Positions 10,095 to 18,808 of a stretch of 64,000 bases of DNA are shown here, one piece after another. The notes beneath the pieces are model-generated. The model was not told the DNA's origin. It saw only the letters and a program-made list of their open reading frames with translations, and searched no databases. Source of the DNA: a bacterium. Its GTDB lineage: Bacteria; Krumholzibacteriota; Krumholzibacteriia; LZORAL124-64-63. The position numbers were made by a program, and so were the translations under genes. The DNA is taken from positions 62,001 through 126,000 of the forward strand of contig JADJCK010000004.1 in assembly GCA_016703265.1 (NCBI GenBank), written 5' to 3'. The stretch's first letter is position 1. Every line of letters begins with the position of its first letter.

Positions 10095-11384
10095 ATGAAG
10101 ACGTGGCGTATGGTTTTCTGTATGGCGTTCTGCGCCGGCCTGGTGTCGCTGAGCGCGCCGGCGCAGGCCATCGACAAGGGCACGGCCGAGCTCGGCCTCT
10201 TCGGTCGCGTGTCGTTCTTCGACCCGGCGCTGGATATCGCGGACTGGGGCGGCTTCGGTGCGCGTGCCGGCTACTTCGTCGCCAACAATCTGGCCCTCGA
10301 AGCCGACATGTCGTTCACGAGCACCGACGGCATCATCACCGAGGGCCTGCGCCAGGATGTGCAGGTCATGCCCTTCCACGCGCGCCTGAACTGGCACCGC
10401 CCGTACGGCGAGCGCACGCATCTCATGGTCGGCGCCGGCTATGTGCACACCGAGTACGGCGATGACGCCAACGCCTCCGGCGACGGCGCCGGCCTGCTGC
10501 TCGGCTTCCGCTACCAGACGCTGGAGAAACTGTCGTTCCGCTTCGAGGCGACGGCCGACTGGTACAGCGACACCGACTTCACCGCCAAGGAAGACCACGT
10601 CGACTACGGCGTGCAGTTCGGCTTCAGCGGCCTGTTCGGCGGCGGCCCCGGCGACGGGGACAAGGACGGCGTCACCGACGACCTCGACCGCTGCCCGGAA
10701 ACGCCCCGCGGCGAGGCCGTCGATGCGAACGGTTGCCCGCTGCCCAAGGACAGCGACGGCGACGGCGTCATGGACGACGCCGACAAGTGCCCGGACTCGG
10801 CACAGGGCGAGAAGGTCGACGCGAACGGTTGCCCGCTGCCCAAGGACAGCGATGGCGACGGCGTGCTCGACAACGCCGACAAGTGCCCGAACACCCCGCG
10901 CGGCGAGAAGGTCGACCGGAACGGCTGCCCGCTGCCCAAGGACAGCGACGGCGACGGCGTCATCGACGACAACGACAAGTGCCCGGGCACGCCGGCCGGC
11001 ACCAAGGTCGACAAGAATGGCTGCCCGCAGCTGTTCGAGGAGTCGAAGGCCACGCTGGTGCTCGAAGGCGTGAACTTCGAGACGGCCAAGGCCGAACTGA
11101 CCCCGGGCGCCCGCGAAGTGCTCGACCGCGTTGCGGTGAGCCTGGCCGCCTATCCCGAGATCCGCGTCGAGGTGGCCGGCCACACCGACAACAAGGGCTC
11201 GCGCGCCTATAACGTGCGCCTGTCGCAGAAGCGCGCCGAGGCGGTACGCGACTACCTGGCCGGCAAGGGCATCGCTGCCGACCGCATGGTTGCCAAGGGG
11301 TACGGCCCGGACAAGCCGCTGGGCACGAACGACACCGAAGAGGGTCGTGCGCAGAACCGGTGTACGGAGCTGAGCAAGCTCTAG
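10095..11384 (+). CDS. OmpA-family outer membrane protein with thrombospondin type-3 repeats
   Basis: 429 residues. Signal peptide MKTWRMVFCMAFCAGLVSLS...AQA, then an eight-strand-type beta-barrel (~25-185), four Ca-binding type-3 repeats of the form DSDGDGVxDxxDKCP...NGCP (~190-310), and a C-terminal OmpA domain that binds peptidoglycan (GHTDNKGSRAYNVRLSQKRAE). The usual final NRRVE is NRCTE here, a small departure. This is a typical major porin-like, wall-tethering protein. ATG 10095 is preceded by a 225-bp region shared with the divergent kinase gene. Confidence 0.93.
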   Translation: MKTWRMVFCMAFCAGLVSLSAPAQAIDKGTAELGLFGRVSFFDPALDIADWGGFGARAGYFVANNLALEADMSFTSTDGIITEGLRQDVQVMPFHARLNWHRPYGERTHLMVGAGYVHTEYGDDANASGDGAGLLLGFRYQTLEKLSFRFEATADWYSDTDFTAKEDHVDYGVQFGFSGLFGGGPGDGDKDGVTDDLDRCPETPRGEAVDANGCPLPKDSDGDGVMDDADKCPDSAQGEKVDANGCPLPKDSDGDGVLDNADKCPNTPRGEKVDRNGCPLPKDSDGDGVIDDNDKCPGTPAGTKVDKNGCPQLFEESKATLVLEGVNFETAKAELTPGAREVLDRVAVSLAAYPEIRVEVAGHTDNKGSRAYNVRLSQKRAEAVRDYLAGKGIAADRMVAKGYGPDKPLGTNDTEEGRAQNRCTELSKL

Positions 11385-11429
11385 GGACGGCGCGCCCCTG
11401 GGCGCCGATCCATGGCGATTGAAAAAGCG

Positions 11430-11458
11430 GGCGGCCCCGGCAACGGGGCCGCCTTCGT
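11430..11458 (+). terminator. intrinsic terminator of the OmpA-family gene
   Basis: Perfect GGCGGCCCC / GGGGCCGCC stem with a 6-nt loop, followed by TTCGTT, 45 bp after the OmpA-family stop codon. Confidence 0.7.
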
Positions 11459-11528
11459 TCTGCCGCCGGGATGCGCGCGGGCGGACGCGCCCCTTGCACC
11501 GGCGCATGTCTTCGGAAACGGACCCCGG

Positions 11529-11915
11529 CTAGCCTGCGTCCGCGCTCGCCTGCATCAACCCGACCAGGTTGCCGTCCGGGTCCTTCACATACGCCAGCCA
11601 GCCCACACCTGCAATCGCCGTCATCGGCACTGCCAGCTCACCGCCGCAGGCCAAGGCCAGCGCGACCGAGTCCTCGACGTTCGCCACGTCGACCGTGCAC
11701 ACGAACGCGTTGACGCCCTGACCCGGCGGCGCGGAAGGCCCCTGCCGCTGCACCAGGCCGCCGTTGATGCCGGGCGAGGCAGCCGGCCCGGTATCGACCA
11801 GCCAATACGGGAAGTCGCCCCAGGACGAGAACGTCCAACCGAAGAGTTTTTCGTAGAAAAGGATCAGCGCCGCCGGCCGCGACGCATGTATCTCGAAGTG
11901 GATCACGCGGGACAT
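11529..11915 (-). CDS. VOC (glyoxalase-like) family protein
   Basis: Small metal-dependent vicinal-oxygen-chelate fold. It begins SRVIHFEIHASRPAALILFYEKLFGW (first His/Glu ligand region) and carries WLAYVKDPDGNLVGLMQ near the end, the usual last ligand strand. Substrates of this family vary (methylglyoxal, antibiotics, aromatics), so the reaction is unknown. ATG 11915 was chosen over 11927 because the fold starts immediately after it. Confidence 0.85.
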   Translation of the reverse strand: MSRVIHFEIHASRPAALILFYEKLFGWTFSSWGDFPYWLVDTGPAASPGINGGLVQRQGPSAPPGQGVNAFVCTVDVANVEDSVALALACGGELAVPMTAIAGVGWLAYVKDPDGNLVGLMQASADAG

Positions 11916-12043
11916 GGCCCTCTCCAATCGATGGACCGCCCTGCAGGTGGGTTGCAGGCGGTCGACCAGGGCCGGGATAATCTACAGGTGAACCCTGTCC
12001 TGCGCACGCCGGGAGACCATGTGACGGCACCACTACGGGCGCT

Positions 12044-12496
12044 CTACAAGCCCCGCACCCACCGCCCGCGCGGGAGTGCCACGAAACCCTCGCGCGCGTA
12101 GAGATGCGCCGCGCGCGCGTGATCCTCGGTCACCTCCAGGTCCATCATCAGGCAGCCGCGCTCCCGGGCCTGCGCCAGCGAGACGCGCAGCAGCGCGGCG
12201 CCCACGCCCTGTCCACGCCAGGCCGGCAGCACGTACAGTTCCTCCAGCCACGAACTGGGGCCGCCGTGCTCCAGGGACCAGATCATCGCCACGTACGAGA
12301 CCCCCACCACCTCGTCGCCCCGGCGCGCCACGAGCAGGAAGCCCACCCGGTCATCAGTCAGGATGCCGTCGACGGCGCGCGTCACGCGGGCCGCATCCGC
12401 GGGCAAGTCGTGTTCGGCCAGTTGGCGCGTCAGCAGGCGCGCCACGGCGCCCGCCTCCGCCGCCACGGCCATCCCGATACTGGCGAATCCGCTCAC
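12044..12496 (-). CDS. GNAT family N-acetyltransferase
   Basis: 150-residue acetyltransferase. Motif A, which binds the acetyl-CoA pyrophosphate, reads YVLPAWRGQGVGAALL; motif B with AAHLYAREGFV follows. The acceptor cannot be told. It sits 27 bp downstream of a NUDIX gene in the same orientation, so the two are probably co-transcribed. Confidence 0.88.
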   Translation of the reverse strand: MSGFASIGMAVAAEAGAVARLLTRQLAEHDLPADAARVTRAVDGILTDDRVGFLLVARRGDEVVGVSYVAMIWSLEHGGPSSWLEELYVLPAWRGQGVGAALLRVSLAQARERGCLMMDLEVTEDHARAAHLYAREGFVALPRGRWVRGL

Positions 12497-12523
12497 GGCA
12501 TCTCCTCTTGGGGAAGCACCTTC

Positions 12524-12973
12524 CTAGCGCACGATGGTCCGCAGCACCGCCAGTGACGCCGGTGCCTGCGTCGATGCCAATGCCAGCAGCCCCGTCACCT
12601 CGCTGGAACGCAATCGCAGGTCGGCGGCCTCACGCCGGGTGAACCAGCCGGCGCGCAGTGTGTGCTCGTCGGGCACCGACTTGGGCTCGCGGTCGTCGCT
12701 CGGCGCAGCCGAGAACAGCACGCGCACGCGGGCGCCACCGCTCTCCAGCACCGTGTGCTCGATGCGATACACGCCGTCCAGCGCGACATCGATGCCCGCC
12801 TCTTCACGCACCTCGCGCAGCGCGGCTTCGTGCAGCGTCTCGCCCGGCTCCACACGGCCGGCCGGCAGGTACCAGCCGCCGCCGTGGTCCGTCTCCTCGA
12901 CGAGCAGGAAGTGATCGTCGCGGCGCACGAGCACCAGTGCGTAGAACCAGGCCGGCATGGATTCACGGACCAT
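12524..12973 (-). CDS. NUDIX hydrolase
   Basis: 149 residues with a complete Nudix box, GRVEPGETLHEAALREVREE followed by AGI, which coordinates Mg and cleaves nucleoside diphosphates linked to another moiety. The start at 12973 is supported by AGGAG seven bases upstream. Substrate is not determinable. It precedes the acetyltransferase gene and probably shares its transcript. Confidence 0.88.
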   Translation of the reverse strand: MVRESMPAWFYALVLVRRDDHFLLVEETDHGGGWYLPAGRVEPGETLHEAALREVREEAGIDVALDGVYRIEHTVLESGGARVRVLFSAAPSDDREPKSVPDEHTLRAGWFTRREAADLRLRSSEVTGLLALASTQAPASLAVLRTIVR

Positions 12974-12994
12974 GGATTCGCTCCTCGGACGACC

Positions 12995-13393
12995 TCAAGC
13001 CGGGTCGCCGTCCAGTTCGTGGACGATGATTCCGGCGCCGGCTTCCCGGCAGGCGGCCCGCATCACGTCCAGATAGGGCTGCACCGCAGGCACGACGGCC
13101 GGCGATGCCGTGTGCCAGGTGACTTCGGTGACACCGCGCGCGCGCAGCTGCCCGGACACGCGTGCCGTCGTCGCCGGCACTTCCGCGGCCGGAAGCAGGT
13201 GATCGTACCACGGGATGGGCTCGTCCGCGGCCAGCAGGCCGAAACGGCCCGAGAGGATGAACAGCGGCGCGCCCAGGCTCCGGCCCAGCATCCACAGGCC
13301 GCGCAGCCTCTCGCTGCGATAGCGCTCGATCGCCGGCAGCAAGCCGTCGTCGTCGCGCTTCGGCGCGCTGCAGTAGGAGGCCGTGATGCGCAT
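12995..13393 (-). CDS. hypothetical protein (DUF6884-like)
   Basis: 132 residues, cytoplasmic, no signal peptide. It begins MRITASYCSAPK and contains LGAPLFILSGRFGLLAADEPIPWYDH, which resembles small DUF6884-type proteins (LSAKYGLV...PYD motif). Function is unknown. It stands upstream of the NUDIX/GNAT pair in the same direction. Confidence 0.6.
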   Translation of the reverse strand: MRITASYCSAPKRDDDGLLPAIERYRSERLRGLWMLGRSLGAPLFILSGRFGLLAADEPIPWYDHLLPAAEVPATTARVSGQLRARGVTEVTWHTASPAVVPAVQPYLDVMRAACREAGAGIIVHELDGDPA

Positions 13394-13445
13394 GTCCGCG
13401 CCCGTGGTCGTGAGCCCTTCAGCCGCCGTGGCCCCCTGTGCGAGC

Positions 13446-13479
13446 GGGCCGGTCGCGCCATACTTAGCACGACCGGCCC
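13446..13479 (-). terminator. long inverted repeat, candidate terminator
   Basis: GGGCCGGTCG and CGACCGGCCC form a perfect 10-bp stem around a 14-nt loop, about 30 bp past the stop of the minus-strand DUF4397 gene. There is no U-tract. Confidence 0.45.
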
Positions 13480-13510
13480 CGATTCGCCTGCGCGATCTTG
13501 CGCTGCGCGG

Positions 13511-14953
13511 CTAGTTCGGCAACACGGTCGCGACCTGCCACGGGAACGAGGTCGCATCGACCACCAGCAGCCGGAACGTCTCGCCCGAGGCAGCAAGCGA
13601 ACCGCCCGCCACCGCGAAGGCGCGCAGCCCGGCGGTCAGGCCCAGGTCGAAGCTGGCCACGACCGGCGTGGTCGTGCCCGCGCCGGCCACGCCCACCGTC
13701 AGGGGGCCGGCCGCCAGCGCCGTGCCTGCGGCCGACGAAGCCTGTCCGAAGGCCAGGTTGCTGAAGTCGGCCACCGGCGTGATGCTCGCGCCGTTCAGGA
13801 CGCCGACATTCACCGCAGGCGCATCCGGCGAGGCGTGCACGACGCGCACACGCGCACCCACCGCGTCGCCGAAGGTCTCGCCGAACGGCACCACCGTGAA
13901 GGCGCGCGCCGGGTCGGCCGCGTAGCCGGAGGCGATGGCCAGGTAGCGCTCGCCCGCAGCCAGCGACGGCGTGGTGTAGGCGGCCACGAAGGCGCCGCCG
14001 GCAGCCACGAGCACGTCGAGCGGGTAGGCGCCGGGCGCCACCTGCAGCGGTGCGGACAGTTCACCGAACGCCAGGTCGTTCACCAGCGTGGTCGACGTGC
14101 CACCCAGGTTGACGTCGACCTCGGGGGCGTCGGGCGAGGCGTGCAGCACGAACACGGTCGGGTCCTGGCGGATCAGGCCGATGGTGCCGGCGGGACCCAC
14201 GGCCAGCAGGCCGAAGCCGTCGGCCGCGCGGGGCAGTTCACCCACCAGGCCGGTGGCGATGACGAAGATCTCGGCGCCGGCCGGCAGCGCCGGCGTGGTC
14301 AGCGACGTGACCTTGCTCAGCGGCGAAGCCACCCAGATGCCGAGGGCCAGCGGCGAGCCGGCCGGCAGCGCCACACCGGCGGCGCCGGTGTCGGCGAAGC
14401 GCGCCAGGGAGGCGATCTCCGGCGTGCCGTCGTTGCCCACATCGACCGCCACCGTCGGCGCGTCGGCCGAGGCGTGCACCACGCGCACGATCGCATTGCC
14501 GGCGCCGGGCGCCGCGAACGACTCGGCCATCAGCAGCACGCGCAGCTTGTCGGCGGCATTGCTCGAACCGGCCAGGCCGGCCGCGATCGCCGTGATGCGC
14601 GCGCCTTCGGGCACGGTCACCATGCCGGTCTCGAAGACGGGCGTCGAGGAAGCCGCCGCCCCTGCCGGACGCAACTGGATGTTGTACTGACCAGGCGCCA
14701 ACTCGAGGTAGGGGCTGGTCGCGGTGTAGGGCACGTTGGTCAACAGGGGGGCGGCCACACCCTCGGCATAGATGTCGACGTTGCCGGCGTCGGGCGAAGC
14801 GTGCACCACGCGCAGCTCGGCGCCCTCGCCCATCGGCGTCATCGGGTTGTCGTCGTCGTCGGAGCAGCCGGTCACGGCCACCGACAGGGCCAGCATCGTC
14901 ACCAGGCCCAGGGTCTTCATCAGGCCCTTCGATTTCAGCTTCAGGTTCATCAT
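13511..14953 (-). CDS. DUF4397 repeat lipoprotein
   Basis: 480-residue secreted protein: signal peptide with lipobox AVTGC followed by an Asp-rich linker (SDDDDN), then four DUF4397 units each opening with (R/F)VVHASPDAP-like sequence (LRVVHASPDAGNVDIY, VRVVHASADAPTVAVDV, VFVLHASPDAPEVDVNL, VRVVHASPDAPAVNVGV). The domain is a beta-sandwich of unknown role, often on the cell surface. ATG 14953 has AGGAGG eight bases upstream. It is adjacent to the fasciclin gene in the same orientation. Confidence 0.88.
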   Translation of the reverse strand: MMNLKLKSKGLMKTLGLVTMLALSVAVTGCSDDDDNPMTPMGEGAELRVVHASPDAGNVDIYAEGVAAPLLTNVPYTATSPYLELAPGQYNIQLRPAGAAASSTPVFETGMVTVPEGARITAIAAGLAGSSNAADKLRVLLMAESFAAPGAGNAIVRVVHASADAPTVAVDVGNDGTPEIASLARFADTGAAGVALPAGSPLALGIWVASPLSKVTSLTTPALPAGAEIFVIATGLVGELPRAADGFGLLAVGPAGTIGLIRQDPTVFVLHASPDAPEVDVNLGGTSTTLVNDLAFGELSAPLQVAPGAYPLDVLVAAGGAFVAAYTTPSLAAGERYLAIASGYAADPARAFTVVPFGETFGDAVGARVRVVHASPDAPAVNVGVLNGASITPVADFSNLAFGQASSAAGTALAAGPLTVGVAGAGTTTPVVASFDLGLTAGLRAFAVAGGSLAASGETFRLLVVDATSFPWQVATVLPN

Positions 14954-15004
14954 CTCTGGTTCCTCCTTCGCCCGGCCAGTGCCGAACGCGGCATGTCCTT
15001 GTCG

Positions 15005-15025
15005 GCGCGGGCCGGATGCCCGCGC
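15005..15025 (-). terminator. perfect GC hairpin after the fasciclin gene
   Basis: GCGCGGGC-CGGAT-GCCCGCGC, a perfect 8-bp stem, 20 bp beyond the fasciclin stop on the minus strand. No U-run is present, so termination is only inferred. Confidence 0.45.
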
Positions 15026-15044
15026 CTGGTACAGCAGTGGCGGC

Positions 15045-15617
15045 CTACAGGTCGCCGGGGATGAGCACGGTGTCGATCACGTGCACCACGCCGTTGCTCG
15101 CCACGATGTCGGCCTTGACCACCTTCGCACCCTCGACGGTCACGCCGTCCTTGGTGCCGATCGCCAGCGAGGTGCCGTTGAGCGACTTCGCGGACTTGAT
15201 CTTCATCACGTCGGCGGCGCGCACGTCACCGGCCACGACGTGGTGCAGCAGCACCTTCTTCAGCTTCTCGGGATTGGCGAGCAGGCCCTCGACGGTGCCG
15301 GCCGGCAGCTTGGCGAACGCCTCGTCCGTCGGCGCAAAGACCGTGAACGGGCCCTTGACCGTCAGCGTCTCCTGCAGGCCGGCAGCCTTCACCGCAGCGG
15401 TCAGGGTCTTGAAGCCGGCGGCTTCGGCCAGCGGGAAGATGGCCAGCGGGGTCTCCTTGGCCGCGGCACCGGCGGTCGACGCGAACTGGGCCGTGGCGCC
15501 CTCAGTGGAGGCCTGCTTCTTCTCGGCACTGCAGTTGCCGCCGGCGGTCGCCAGCTCGGGGCTCACGCTCAGGGCGACCAGCGCGATCGCCACGAAATTC
15601 CGGGTCTGGTTCAGCAT
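15045..15617 (-). CDS. fasciclin domain secreted protein
   Basis: 190 residues. Signal peptide to about residue 25, low-complexity linker (~26-55), then one FAS1 domain with both signature blocks: TVFAPTDEAFAKLP (H1) and VVHVIDTVLIP (H2), plus LLHHVVAGDV between them. FAS1 proteins are extracellular adhesins. A clear promoter and tandem CarH-like repeats lie upstream (15695-15749), suggesting control by the neighbouring B12-binding repressor. Confidence 0.92.
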   Translation of the reverse strand: MLNQTRNFVAIALVALSVSPELATAGGNCSAEKKQASTEGATAQFASTAGAAAKETPLAIFPLAEAAGFKTLTAAVKAAGLQETLTVKGPFTVFAPTDEAFAKLPAGTVEGLLANPEKLKKVLLHHVVAGDVRAADVMKIKSAKSLNGTSLAIGTKDGVTVEGAKVVKADIVASNGVVHVIDTVLIPGDL

Positions 15618-15694
15618 ATCTATCCGTCCTTCGGCTCAGGTTTCTCGTTCAGCTCAAGGGAGCTCTTGGCAGGGTTCACTTCGCTCAACGGGAC

Positions 15695-15723
15695 AGAATA
15701 CGAAAGCGTACACATTTCGTCAA
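15695..15723 (-). promoter_or_regulatory. sigma-70-type promoter of the fasciclin gene
   Basis: On the minus strand, TTGACG (15718-15723), a 17-bp spacer and TATTCT (15695-15700) sit about 80 bp upstream of the fasciclin start. The -35 lies directly beside the tandem repeats described next. Confidence 0.65.
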
Positions 15724-15749
15724 CATTTATTTTATACAATTTCTATACA
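15724..15749 (-). promoter_or_regulatory. tandem 11-bp repeats, candidate CarH-type operator
   Basis: Minus-strand TGTATA occurs twice exactly 11 bp apart (15744-15749 and 15733-15738), and a third degenerate 11-bp unit runs into the -35. Tandem 11-bp sites overlapping the -35 are what is known for CarH tetramers. The regulator encoded at 15794-16792 is the obvious candidate binder. Confidence 0.55.
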
Positions 15750-15793
15750 GCACTGGCAGACACACGGAGTCGCTGCAAGATGTTGGCTGGCAA

Positions 15794-16792
15794 TCAGTTG
15801 AGAATCTCGACGAGGGCGCGCTCGAACGCTTCCGGCGTGTCCGTCCGGAAGGCAGCGGCCTGGAGGAGCGCCGCGTCATAGCTGGCAGACGCCGCGCCAC
15901 CGGCCAGGATGGCCAGCCCGGGGCCGGCCAGCCGGCGCAGGAGGTCGATCTGGCCGGCCACGACCACATCGCTGGCGGGGAAGATCAGGCTCAGGTACAC
16001 GGCGCGGGCGCCGCGCTGCAGGGCGGCGGCGGCGATCTCCTCGGCGGGGAGGTCTGCGCCCAGGTAGAGCACCTCCCAACCGAGCTCCAGGCCCAGCGAG
16101 GCCACCAGCAGGGCCCCCAACTCATGGCGGTTCCGCGCGGGCGCCGCCACGACCAGCAGCGGCGCGCCGGCGTCGGGCATCTGGCTGGCGTTGGTCGCCG
16201 ACAGGAACGACTGCACGATGGATGAGGCCATGTGCTCGTGCGCGATCCGCAGCGTGCCGTCGCGCCAGAGTTCTCCCACGCGCTCGAGCAGCGGCCGGAT
16301 CAGCTCCTGCCGCAGCGCCGGGCGACTCAGGTGCATCGAGGCGCGCGCCAGCACATCCTCCAGCGCGGCAGACTGCAGGGCCGCAACCGCGGCCAGCGCC
16401 TCGGTGAGCAGTTCCGCGGCCGTGACCGGCAGGGCGCCGACCAGCGAACCGGCCATCCCCGCGCCGAGGTTGGCACCGGCGTTCATCTCGGGCCAGGGAT
16501 CGGGCAGCCCCTCCGCCAGTTCGCGCAGCTCGACCAGCGGCAGGTTGGCCACATCACCGATCCGGTGATCTGCCGCCGTCAACCGCCGCAGAAGACCCAG
16601 CCGCACGATGTCGAGATCGGAATAGCGACGCCGGCCGGATTCGGTGCGGCCCGGCTCCACGACGTGGTAGCGACGCTCCCAGGCCCTCAGCACGAGCTGG
16701 CTGAGTCCCGTGCGGCGCGAAACCACCGCAATGCTGTGGCGCGGCAGGGTTTCTGGGCCGGCGGCGGCTTCCGGGGCAGCGGGGGTATCCAT
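15794..16792 (-). CDS. MerR-family B12-binding transcriptional regulator (CarH/LitR-like)
   Basis: 332 residues. The N-terminal MerR helix-turn-helix (IAVVSRRTGLSQLVLRAWERRYHV...GRRRYSDLDIVRLGLL) precedes a four-helix B12-cap with W-x9-EH (WRDGTLRIAHEH), the CarH photoreceptor motif that packs on adenosylcobalamin. A Rossmann B12-binding domain follows, with NRHELG in place of DxHxxG but the axial His kept. Such proteins repress in the dark and release DNA when light cleaves AdoCbl. ATG 16792 starts in front of the conserved region; an alternative is 16846. It is divergent from the SRPBCC gene, with 11-bp repeats between them. Confidence 0.85.
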   Translation of the reverse strand: MDTPAAPEAAAGPETLPRHSIAVVSRRTGLSQLVLRAWERRYHVVEPGRTESGRRRYSDLDIVRLGLLRRLTAADHRIGDVANLPLVELRELAEGLPDPWPEMNAGANLGAGMAGSLVGALPVTAAELLTEALAAVAALQSAALEDVLARASMHLSRPALRQELIRPLLERVGELWRDGTLRIAHEHMASSIVQSFLSATNASQMPDAGAPLLVVAAPARNRHELGALLVASLGLELGWEVLYLGADLPAEEIAAAALQRGARAVYLSLIFPASDVVVAGQIDLLRRLAGPGLAILAGGAASASYDAALLQAAAFRTDTPEAFERALVEILN

Positions 16793-16871
16793 GGCAACCC
16801 TCCGGCTGCGTGGCGTCTGGAAACGGGAACGGTGTCGGGATGACATCGGTTCTGGCTTGATGATAAGTTTT

Positions 16872-16893
16872 TGTATAGTGTTTGTCTATCAAA
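16872..16893. promoter_or_regulatory. second copy of the 11-bp repeats between carH-like and SRPBCC genes
   Basis: TGTATAGTGTT followed immediately by TGTCTATCAAA: two units with the TGTxTA core exactly 11 bp apart, in the only AT-rich stretch of the divergent intergenic region. It resembles the fasciclin-gene operator. TAGACA and TATCAT spaced 17 bp on the minus strand could be the regulator's own promoter. Autoregulation is inferred. Confidence 0.5.
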
Positions 16894-16938
16894 AACATCA
16901 CGCAAACCAAACCGGCCGCCGCAACCAGGAAGCCGCCC

Positions 16939-17409
16939 ATGAAACCGCACGTCCTCGACAGCGAACAGTTCGTCCCGCGCCCCCGCCCCGAGGTCTTCGC
17001 CTTCTTCAGCGAACCGGAGAACCTCGGCACCATCACCCCGCCCTGGCTCGAGTTCCGCATCCTGACGCCGTCACCGGTGCCCATGCGCCAGGGAGCGCTC
17101 ATCGACTACCTCATCCGCCTCGGTCCGCTGCCCACGCGCTGGCGCACGCTGATCACGTCGTACGACCCGCCGCGCGGCTTCGTCGACGAGCAGTTGCAGG
17201 GCCCCTACAGCTTCTGGCACCACACGCACACGTTCGAGGAGGCCGTCGGCGGCACGCTCATCCGCGACCGGGTGCTCTACGTGCTGCCGTTCGGCGTGCT
17301 CGGGAGGATCGTGGAACGCCTGCTGATCCGCCGGCAGCTGCGCGCCATCTTCGCGCATCGGCAACGCGTCATCGCGGCGCGTTTCGGCGCCGCCACGCCC
17401 GGCGATTGA
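16939..17409 (+). CDS. SRPBCC family protein
   Basis: 156 residues of the START/Bet v1-like ligand-binding fold: opens with SEQFVPRPRPEVFAFFSEPENLGTITPPW, typical of cytoplasmic SRPBCC proteins, and keeps DRVLYVLPFG near the end. These bind hydrophobic ligands and often neighbour light-inducible photolyase or carotenoid genes under CarH/LitR, which fits its divergent position. The ligand is unknown. The open frame starts at 16882, but ATG 16939 matches the family N-terminus. Confidence 0.8.
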   Translation: MKPHVLDSEQFVPRPRPEVFAFFSEPENLGTITPPWLEFRILTPSPVPMRQGALIDYLIRLGPLPTRWRTLITSYDPPRGFVDEQLQGPYSFWHHTHTFEEAVGGTLIRDRVLYVLPFGVLGRIVERLLIRRQLRAIFAHRQRVIAARFGAATPGD

Positions 17410-17526
17410 CCGCACCGCCGCTGCGGGGTTAATCTGGTCTGCGCGGCGCCGGGGATGTCGCCGCGTCCATCGGTCACTACACCGCGAAGCTCCTGTATTC
17501 GCCGCTCTCGCCATCCGGAGGCCATC

Positions 17527-18771
17527 ATGCGCGCACGCCTGCCGCTGCCCGTCCTTGCCCTGCTGTTCCTCTTCACGCTCAGCGCCGCGACGCCCGCCGC
17601 CGCGCAGTTCGGCAAGCTGAAGGACAAAGTCAAGAGCAAGGTCGAACGGAAGGTCGACCAGAAGACGGACCAGGCGATCGACAAGACCATTGATGGTGCC
17701 GTCGACGGCGTCGGCAAGGACGGCGAAGCGCCGGCGCCGGCGGAGCCCGCAGAGCCGGCGACGCCCGGGGCCGGCGGCGACAAGGCGGCCGCACCTGCGC
17801 CCGGCGGCACGGCTGTTGCCGAGGACATGACGCTCTACACCAAGTACGACTTCGTGCCGGGCGACAAGGTCATCTTCTACGACGACCTGGCCCGCGAGGA
17901 GTTGGGCGAGTTCCCTTCGCGCTGGGACCTCGACCACGGCGTCTTCGAGATCGCCAAGGCCGAGGGTCGCAACTGGATCCTCTGTACCGACAAGGGATAC
18001 ATCCTGCCGAAGGTGCCGCAGGGCCCGCTGCCCGAGAAGTACACCGTCGAGATGGAGTTCTTCTCCAACGCCGACCAGGACGGCTGGTACACGATCCATT
18101 GGGTCGATGCCGCCGGCCAGCGCGTGGGCGAACTGCGCCTCGGCTACTCGTACATGACCAGGGTAGTCATCAACGACAAGGAGCTCGCCAGCAAGGAGGT
18201 CCCGAAGCTGGCGCGCGGGAGCCACGTCCTGCGCATCATGGCCACGAAGTCGACGATCAAGTGCTATCTCGACCAGGAGCGCATCGCCAACATTCCCAAG
18301 GTCGCCGACTTCGCGCCCGTCGGCATCCTGGTCGCAATGGACCCGTACTTCGAGAACACCGGCATCTCGCGCATCGGCACGTTCCGCTATGCCGAAGGCG
18401 GCAAGTCGCTGCGCGAGCAGCTCGACGAGTCGGGCCGCATCGTCACGCACGGCATCCTGTTCGACTCGGGCTCGGACCGCATCAAGGCCGAGTCGTACAA
18501 GACGCTCACCGACATCGGGACCATGCTCGGGGAGGATGCCTCGCTGCGCCTGTCCATCGAGGGCCACACCGACGCCGACGGGGCCGATGACGCCAACCTG
18601 AAGCTCTCACAGGCCCGCGCGGCGGCAGTACGTGCGTACCTGGGCGAGAAGCACGGCATCGACGGCGGCCGCCTCGAGACGAAGGGCCTCGGCGAAGGCA
18701 AGCCCATCGACACCAACGACACGCCCGAGGGCAAGGCCAACAACCGGCGTGTGGAGCTGGTGAAGCTCTAG
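17527..18771 (+). CDS. OmpA-family protein with N-terminal amphipathic and jelly-roll-like regions
   Basis: 414 residues. Signal peptide ending AAAQ, a charged repeat helix (KLKDKVKSKVERKVDQKTDQ), a Pro/Ala linker, a ~180-residue beta-rich domain resembling a laminin-G/concanavalin fold (YTVEMEFFSNADQDGWYTIHW), and a C-terminal OmpA peptidoglycan-binding domain (HTDADGADDANLKLSQARA ... NNRRVELVKL). It probably links envelope layers, and unlike the 10-kb OmpA it has no beta-barrel. It stands alone in its orientation. Confidence 0.85.
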   Translation: MRARLPLPVLALLFLFTLSAATPAAAQFGKLKDKVKSKVERKVDQKTDQAIDKTIDGAVDGVGKDGEAPAPAEPAEPATPGAGGDKAAAPAPGGTAVAEDMTLYTKYDFVPGDKVIFYDDLAREELGEFPSRWDLDHGVFEIAKAEGRNWILCTDKGYILPKVPQGPLPEKYTVEMEFFSNADQDGWYTIHWVDAAGQRVGELRLGYSYMTRVVINDKELASKEVPKLARGSHVLRIMATKSTIKCYLDQERIANIPKVADFAPVGILVAMDPYFENTGISRIGTFRYAEGGKSLREQLDESGRIVTHGILFDSGSDRIKAESYKTLTDIGTMLGEDASLRLSIEGHTDADGADDANLKLSQARAAAVRAYLGEKHGIDGGRLETKGLGEGKPIDTNDTPEGKANNRRVELVKL

Positions 18772-18808
18772 GCCATCGCGCAGGCCGCTCGGAATTGGTA
18801 TCGTTGCC

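Noticed and set aside
7250..10465. A 1,071-codon open frame on the plus strand
   Set aside because: It lies antisense to the hybrid kinase and overlaps the OmpA gene; its sequence is rich in Arg/His/Gln from antisense GC-rich codons and has no domain. The same holds for long frames at 4708-7173, 12662-15064, 20634-23039 (plus) and 49569-51098, 51268-52902 (minus).
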